A stretch of 64,000 nt of DNA, from NCBI RefSeq assembly GCF_032854445.1, contig NC_088301.1, forward strand, positions 2,544,001 through 2,608,000, given 5' to 3'. A program made the translations under genes and the position numbers. How positions within the stretch are numbered: position 1 is the stretch's first letter; each line of letters starts with the position of its first letter. Under the pieces are notes generated by a model, which saw only the letters and a program-made list of their open reading frames with translations, ran no database searches and was not told the origin of the DNA. Positions 57,573 through 64,000 of this stretch are shown here, piece by piece. Origin of the DNA: Liolophura sinensis (lineage: Eukaryota > Mollusca > Polyplacophora > Chitonida > Chitonidae).

Positions 57573-58405
57573 AACTGTCTGGGGATACACCTACGGAAGT
57601 CGTGACTGCCTGAGCCGTCATGGAAGGAACGCCTACATATAAGCTTAGTCATAGTTTATCGCCGTCTTTATACTAACATACCGCTGGTTTAGGGCTATAA
57701 CGTCTGGGAGTACATTACACAGAATGTGAGGTGTGGGACAGAGAACAGCTGCTCGATAATGTCCAACGGAACTACAGGCGTCGTAAACCAGTTCTATTTA
57801 GAAAGTGCTGTCGAACAAATTTATCCAGGTTTCAGCTGGATTGTAACAAATTACACAGACGTTCTGTTGCAGGCCTGTGGCATCTGATCAACAGCCCGTT
57901 ACTCGGCAACCGTTCGCAAAACCTATCTGGAAGCCATAAGAGATCTAAATCACTTCACAGCTCATTTTTCTACCACAATCTCCAAAAGTTGTTTATGCTG
58001 GAGAATCTGCAAAATTGGTCACGTGATTCGTGATTCGCCCGAACACACGGGTCTAGAACAGATATGCATTGATATATACCAAATAATGTTAGCATTACCA
58101 TGTAAACTAAAGCAAAATGGCTGCTCTTTAATACATCATTAAAGTCTCACATGAATTCAAACTGTCATAAAATTGAAATGTTTGATATGTACTACGCCTA
58201 CATGCAAATGTAACGCAGGTAAATGTGTTAATAAGATCAGTTTCACAGAAATAACGATATGTCATTGTCTTGGTATATCACCTGGCTGTTAGCAAGGCTG
58301 ATATCACGCCAAAATGTCACGTCTATCTCAAACATGGCAAAAATGATCGCCTACTACTGTAATAGGTCGTTCACTGCTGTTGACATGATGCTTTGTATTT
58401 TATGA
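57573..58405. other. No feature recognised
   Basis: A 100-codon plus-strand frame (57731-58033) rich in Arg, Asn and Ser has no recognisable domain or splice support. Confidence 0.3.
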
Positions 58406-58488
58406 TCTCTTGGTATCTTGGTATCTTGGTGTCTTGGTATCTTGGTGTCTTGGTATCTTGGTATCTTGGTATCTTGGTGTCTTGGTAT
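58406..58488 (+). repeat. 10-bp tandem repeat, eight units
   Basis: TCTTGGTATC and TCTTGGTGTC units alternate irregularly with no other variation. Confidence 0.96.
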
Positions 58489-58599
58489 GACATTTATCAA
58501 TGAAATCAAGTCTCAACGGTTCAGTCGCAATAGCGATGAGTATTATGTAATGGTAGCTAGAACAACACTGTATTTATTTCTTTTTGTTATCACCACTCT

Positions 58600-60312
58600 G
58601 TGACATAGTCATGGCAAAGTATAGTGCTAAACACCAATCTATCTCTTTGTTTTATCACCCCTGTGTGTCTCAGCAATTGTAGAGTATAGTGATAAACACC
58701 AATCTATCTCTATGTGTTATCACCCCTGTATGTCTCAGCAATCGTACAATATAGTGCTAAACACCAATCCATCTCTGTGTGCTATCACAACTGCCTGTCT
58801 CAGAAATGGTGGTGCAAAGTGCTAAACACCAATCTACATGTATCTCTATGTGTTACCACAACAGCGCGTCTCAACTATGGTAATGCAAAGTGCGAAACAC
58901 CAATCTATCTCTATGTAATATCAACCCTGTGTGTCTCAGCCATGTTAGAGCATAGTGATAAACATCAATCTACTTCTTTGTGTTATCACCACTGTGTGTC
59001 TCAACTATGGTAGTGCATAGTGCTAAGCACAAATATATATCTATGTGTTATCACCACTGTGTGTCTCAGCCATGGCAGAGAGTAGTCTTATTGTTTGTTT
59101 CATCACCATTGTGTGTCTCAGCCAAGGGACCCGGTAGTGAATAGTGCTAAACACTAATTTATTTCTGTGTGATAACCGCTGTGTGCCATAGCCATGGTAG
59201 TGCATAGTGCCTAACATCAGTCTTTTTCTTTGTGTTATCACTACTGCGTATCTCAGTCATGGTGGAGCATAGTGCTACACACCAACCTATCTGTATGTAT
59301 TATCACTACTGCTTGTCTCAGCCATGGTGGAGCATAATGCTACACACTAATCTATCTCTATGTGTTATTACTACTGCTTGTCTCAGCCATGGTGGAGCAT
59401 AGTGCTACACACCAAGCTATCTGTATGTATTATCACTACTGCTTGTCTCAGCCATGGTGGAGCATAGTGTTACACACCAAGCTATCTGTATGTATTATCA
59501 CTACTGCTTGTCTCAGCCATGGTGGAGGATAGTGTTACACACCAAGCTATCTGTATGTATTAACACTACTGCTTGTCTCAGCCATGGTGGAGCATAGTGC
59601 TACACACCAAGCTATCTGTATGTATTATCACTACTGCTTGTCTCAGCCATGGTGCAGCATAGTGCTACACACCAAGCTGTCTATATGTAATATCACTACT
59701 GCTTGTCTCAGCCATGGTAGAGCATAGTGTTACACACCAAGCTGTCTGTATGTATTATCACTACTGCTTGTCTCAGCCATGGTGGAGCATAGTGCTACAC
59801 ACCAAGCTATCTGTATGTATTATCACTACTGCTTGTCTCAGCCATGGTGGAGCATAGTGCTACACACCAATCTATCCGTATGTATTATCACTACTGCTTG
59901 TCTCAGCCATGGTGGAGCATAGTGTTACACACCAAGCTATCTGTATGTAATATCACTACTGCTTGTCTCAGCCATGGTGGAGCATAGTGATACACACCAA
60001 GCTATCTGTATGTAATATCACTACTGCTTGTCTCAGCCATGGTGGAGCATAGTGCTACACACCAGACTACTGCTTGTCTCAGCCATGGTGGAGCATAGTG
60101 CTACACACCAAGCTATCTGTATGTATTATCACTACAGCTTGTCTCAGCCATGGTGCAGCATAGTGCTACACACCAAGCTATCTGTATGTATTATCACTAC
60201 TGCTTGTCTCAGCCATGGTGGAGCATAGTGTTACACACCAAGCAATCTGTATGTATTATCACTACTGCTTGTCTCAGCCATGGTGGAGCATAGTGCTACA
60301 CATCAATCTATG
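58600..60312 (+). repeat. 65-bp satellite array, about 26 units
   Basis: The unit has CTATCTGTATGTATTATCAC, TACTGCTTGTCTCAGCCATG, GTGGAGCATAGTGCTACACA and CCAAG. Spacing in the clean part is exactly 65 bp (for example 59391 and 59456). Units to the left of about 59270 are strongly diverged, while those to the right are almost identical. One shortened unit lies near 60067. Confidence 0.97.
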
Positions 60313-60913
60313 ACTTAGTGCTGACAAAAAGCTTCATCTGTCATCCAAACAAACATTCTCACGACAATCGTCTTTAATCATAACTGTTCATATATTCTTG
60401 GTGATCTAATTCAACACGACGAATGTACTTCCCATAGGCCCGGATTAAGCGGAATTAGACACAATCATGAAACAGAGAGCTACAGATTCTGGATGCTCTG
60501 TCCATATTTATTTACAAGAGATTATACTTATTGTAAAAGTCATGAAACTTGAAGTGAAGGCTTTTGATAAAATAACCTTAACTTTTTGCAGTAATAACTT
60601 GTGACGTTGATTGAAATCGTCACGTAACACTCAGGATCTAACAAATATTATGGTTTGAGCAAGCAAATGCTCAAGATAAAGTGCTAACCAAAAACATTTG
60701 GCATAGAAGACTTATGGCCACGTATCTCTTTATTTCATTCTGGTTAAAACAGTGACTAATATAGAGTAGATAAACATATTATTTGTTTTGTTTTTCTTTT
60801 CACTGCTGACATTAAAATCGCTGTCGTTTTCTGTTCATGCCATCTCCCTGCCTCCCGCCGTAAGTTTACTTCCCCGAAAACTATGCACACCGTTTTCACG
60901 AACGTGTACGCAG
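60313..60913. other. No feature recognised
   Basis: No reading frame of note and no repeat was seen. Confidence 0.35.
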
Positions 60914-61102
60914 GATTCTTAACATTTCGCTTGTGTTCGAGGAGCTCTATTCATTGTAAATACAGGCTGTGTGTGAAATTCTGTGTTCCCTATATTGTGG
61001 GATTTATGTGTGCTTATCCTATTTATAATGAATTTCGTTTGTATTTAAATCAAGAAGTAATTTATATCGCTTTCATGAACGATATGAACCAATTGCTCCC
61101 AG
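60914..61102 (+). CDS. Candidate phase 1-1 exon, unrecognised
   Basis: The acceptor ccgttttcacgaacgtgtacgcag is followed by 189 open bases ending at a donor CCCAG/GTAAAATG. Both ends are phase 1, a symmetric arrangement common for extracellular modules. The 62-residue peptide has five Cys (for example LCVKFCVPYIVGFMCAYPIY) and a polar end (MNDMNQLLP). If the exon is not spliced, a Met at 60883 gives a 76-residue frame. Neighbouring exons were not found. Confidence 0.22.
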
Positions 61103-61109
61103 GTAAAAT

Positions 61110-62360
61110 GTAATGCGATCGTATATTTTGCCAGTAATCTGTTACCACATACCGACTCTTACAATGTTTTCGTGGCTTAAGGGAAATTAGGCAACAGGCA
61201 GTTGTTCAGCCAACGTATACACAAAGTGATGGAGTAGCCTCGTAATGACAGCAGCGTAATTTAACCCCAGTGAGTCAACGGAGTAAAGTCACCGCCTGAT
61301 GATACCTATCATCAGAATTGGCGTCAATCATGTCCTCAGTTACAAGAACTTACATGACTACGATCAGTTTTCTTCTGAGATAGACTAACACCCACATAAA
61401 TTTTGTGCTGTACACGGGTTTTATGGCCACGAGGAATGGTGTGCAGACAAACGCATCGTATCGCATGTTAATGGGTCTTTACAACCTATGACATTAATAT
61501 ATTGGTGATGACCTACTGAAATGAACCGAAATGCTACCTTCGGATTCCTCGATATGTCCGCTCTGTAAGCTGGTCATATCACGTTTATATAACGCGCAGT
61601 TTAATCTAACCTATAAACAAGCTGAATAAGGACAAAGTGCACGAGTAGCCTGACGACCCCAGCTCCTACTGCGTGGTTTAAACAGGACAACGCGCAGCAA
61701 GGTTTGCAGTCTGTCCAATCACGCGCAATCATTGGCTAGTGAATTTGACCCATTTCATCCATCAAAACATTGCCGTTGTCTGCACGGTAGATGAAATAAT
61801 ATCTTATATAATTTAAAACATTAATCAATTAATATTAAAGACAGCCCACTTGCTTCGTTTTCGGGTGGCCTGTGGTGAGGTGGGCCATCATTATCAACCA
61901 ATTGGTGTTTCTGTTCCTTGCATGGGGTGTGAAGCCACTGTCCCATTCTGCTGACAGTTACCTCAAAAAAGGCTTTAATTACAACAGTTTGTCGTCATTT
62001 CTTTCTCACTTTCATTGTAAATCGGGTAGCTAATTACATCTTAACCTGTATAGAAAAAGTTATCTTGTAATTCGCAGGTACAAAGGCGGGTGAAGTTTTA
62101 AAATAGCACCAGCGGCTTTGCTGTTTTCAGAGGAGTTGAAGTTTGCTGTACAAACAAGCTAAGCCTAAAGATGTTTGATCAGTGTAAAATCATTTCGGCA
62201 AACACTGTTTGTATGCGTCGTACTTGTGGACAGTAACAAGCCAAGTGTGAGGTTGTGGTTCTGCTTCAGAGAAGCACCCTCTTATTATAGTCTTGAGCTC
62301 CGTTATAACCAAGCAAAGAAGAATGTGATGGACATAGAGGTATAGAGATTTACGAAGTTC
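61110..62360. other. No feature recognised
   Basis: No repeat, RNA gene or reading frame of interest was seen. Confidence 0.35.
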
Positions 62361-62600
62361 TTTGATTTATTTATTTATTTTTATTGGTGTTTTACGCATA
62401 ACTTAAAAAATATTTCACTTATACGACGGAGACCAGCATTATGGTGGGAGGAAACCGGGCAGAATTCGGAGGAAAACTATGACCATTCGCAGGTTTCCTT
62501 CAGATCTTCCCACGTATGACCAGAGAGGACGCCAGCATGAGACTTCAGCTCACATTTACTGCATTGGTGAGAAATTGCTGGGCCCTAATTCCATTGAATG
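62361..62600 (-). repeat. SINE family 1, diverged
   Basis: The tail (TTGATTTATTTATTTATTTT), TATACGACGGAGACCAGCAT, TATGGTGGGAGGAAACCGGG and TGCATTGGTGAGAAATTGCT are clear on the minus orientation. The tRNA head proper is lost. Confidence 0.9.
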
Positions 62601-64000
62601 TTACTACATGATGGGTTTATACAGGCACCAACAGCCTCGTTCTTGGCAGAGCATTTGTAGTCAGTCATCTAAACAAATCAAGGCTTTGGATATTCGTCCT
62701 GATAAACACAAATTGTTCTAGCAAAGGTTACATAGCCCTTCTGAAAATTTCCGGCGTGTTTTTTTTTTTTTTTAATCAGTAGCATTTCATACGTGCCAGA
62801 GTCAAGCCTTAATAGCTTTCTCCGCAGTACAATGCATCCAAGACAGAACCATGGGAAACAACGCCGTGAATAGTTTGACCTTAATTCTCCTAAGGCAGCT
62901 GTATACAAGGAAACCTCAAATTACTTGTAGCTCCGATCTGTGATGCTCCTAACTGCACTGTTGTCATATCATTGGTTGATAAATGGGATGATAAAGCAAC
63001 ATTTGAGCAATTCATCTAAAAAATTGCAATTAATGGCACTGCACTGTTTTACCCGATTCGAACTATATCAAGGCGCTAAAGGATGTACAAGTTGCTACCA
63101 TTAAAAATTTAAACAAACGTTAAAGCAAACCGTTTACGTGTGGCCATTTGCCAGCTATCACATTGTAGTCCTCACTCTGGTTTTAGGCTTATCACTGTTG
63201 TCATTTATATTATAAGACACTTTATTTCAGCCTTTATTTCCAGTTCTATATATTTTTTCACGACTTCATTGCTTTGGCAGCTTGAGCCCTGCACATTGGC
63301 ACGCAGTCCAAATGCACTAACACTGTCCTCCGTGGATTCCTATTACACCAAACCTCAGATTATTATGGTCGTTCTTTATTTCGACATTATTGAGCGCTCA
63401 CACCTACGCAATTTCTGCGAGGAAAACTGGTTCTTTTGCAGATATGTCTTGTCTGGAAACTACTGATGTATGAGCAGCTCGCCGTGCCAAGTCTGCGAAA
63501 CGGGCATCCGGCTGACAGCAGTCATCCTCCAGCTTATTCACCTGCAGGAGACGTCGTCAAACGTCGTATTTGAAGTTGGCTTGGAATTATTTTAGTTCAT
63601 CCAAATTTGAGTAAATGGCCACAAAAACGTAAATTTAAAAATTGGGACAACACACATTAAATATACACGGGCTTGACCCAAGGCTCATGATAACATCATG
63701 TAAAAAAAGGCATTTGTATAGACATAATACAAAGTCCATAATCACTTATAAGTGATCAAAGTATGTTGACATCCTATAGTGTACACACCGTCTGTCAAAA
63801 AGTTCCTGATAACATGCAGTGAACGAAGTATGTGAGCATGCCACACGCATCTGACGGCAAAATTCTTGAATCTATAGGAGACGAAACAGATATCCATATA
63901 CCAGCCGGATCAGCAATCGCACGATGAATTTCCAAACCCACGTTCAACACACCCCACTAAAGAACAAAGAAATTACGAAGGATTCAGGCAAACAGAATCA
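62601..64000. other. No feature recognised
   Basis: A poly-T run lies at about 62759-62774. The plus-strand 108-codon frame at 63140-63466 has no recognisable domain. Confidence 0.3.

Overview
This window reads as eukaryotic nuclear DNA from a marine lophotrochozoan, most likely a mollusc. The sequence is AT-rich with sparse coding potential. There are no bacterial operons, no CRISPR arrays and no rRNA or complete functional tRNA gene. The mollusc suggestion rests on two tRNA-derived SINE families. Family 1 (about a dozen copies) has a central block with the GTATAAGTGAAATATTC motif and a TTTATTTATTTGATTGG-type tail when read on the opposite strand. Family 2 has a CCCCAAGCACTCACTCAC tail. Both resemble SINEs I associate with bivalve and gastropod genomes. 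That is recognition from memory, not a database match, and the species cannot be named.

Coding content is small. The best single gene is an intronless coding exon at 2221-2748 (minus) for a 175-residue single-pass membrane protein resembling KCNE potassium-channel beta subunits. A second, unrecognised plus-strand gene is built from exons at 25664-25894 and 25972-26098, with phase-compatible candidate exons at 29726-29930 and 30208-30286. The proposed 3.6-kb intron would hold a Penelope-like element remnant and a 57-bp satellite. Further isolated candidate exons with good splice sites lie on the minus strand at 44210-44598 (multi-pass membrane protein), 15918-16166, 15125-15261 and 11947-12096, and on the plus strand at 60914-61102. 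None of these is recognised.

Mobile elements are mostly relics. They include a Tc1-like transposase pseudogene (8116-8933) with a frameshift, two internal stops, an internal deletion and a lost first catalytic Asp. There is a Penelope-like GIY-YIG endonuclease remnant (26879-27330), two copies of a TTAA-ended MITE (37042-37275 and 43225-43447), a foldback element (49532-49684), and a dispersed unclassified family around 40.1, 40.9, 42-43 and 48 kb.

The dominant character of the window is tandem repetition. About fifteen apparently unrelated minisatellite arrays with units of 10-65 bp occur side by side, besides simple repeats. The largest are a 26-bp array (31241-34034, roughly 107 units, with a nested higher-order duplication), a 57-bp array (27377-29597), a 65-bp array (58600-60312) and a 58-bp array (22480-23822). 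Long reading frames over these arrays come from unit length and lack of stops, not from genes. Several arrays touch or contain SINE fragments. I see no multi-gene system in which neighbouring genes work together.
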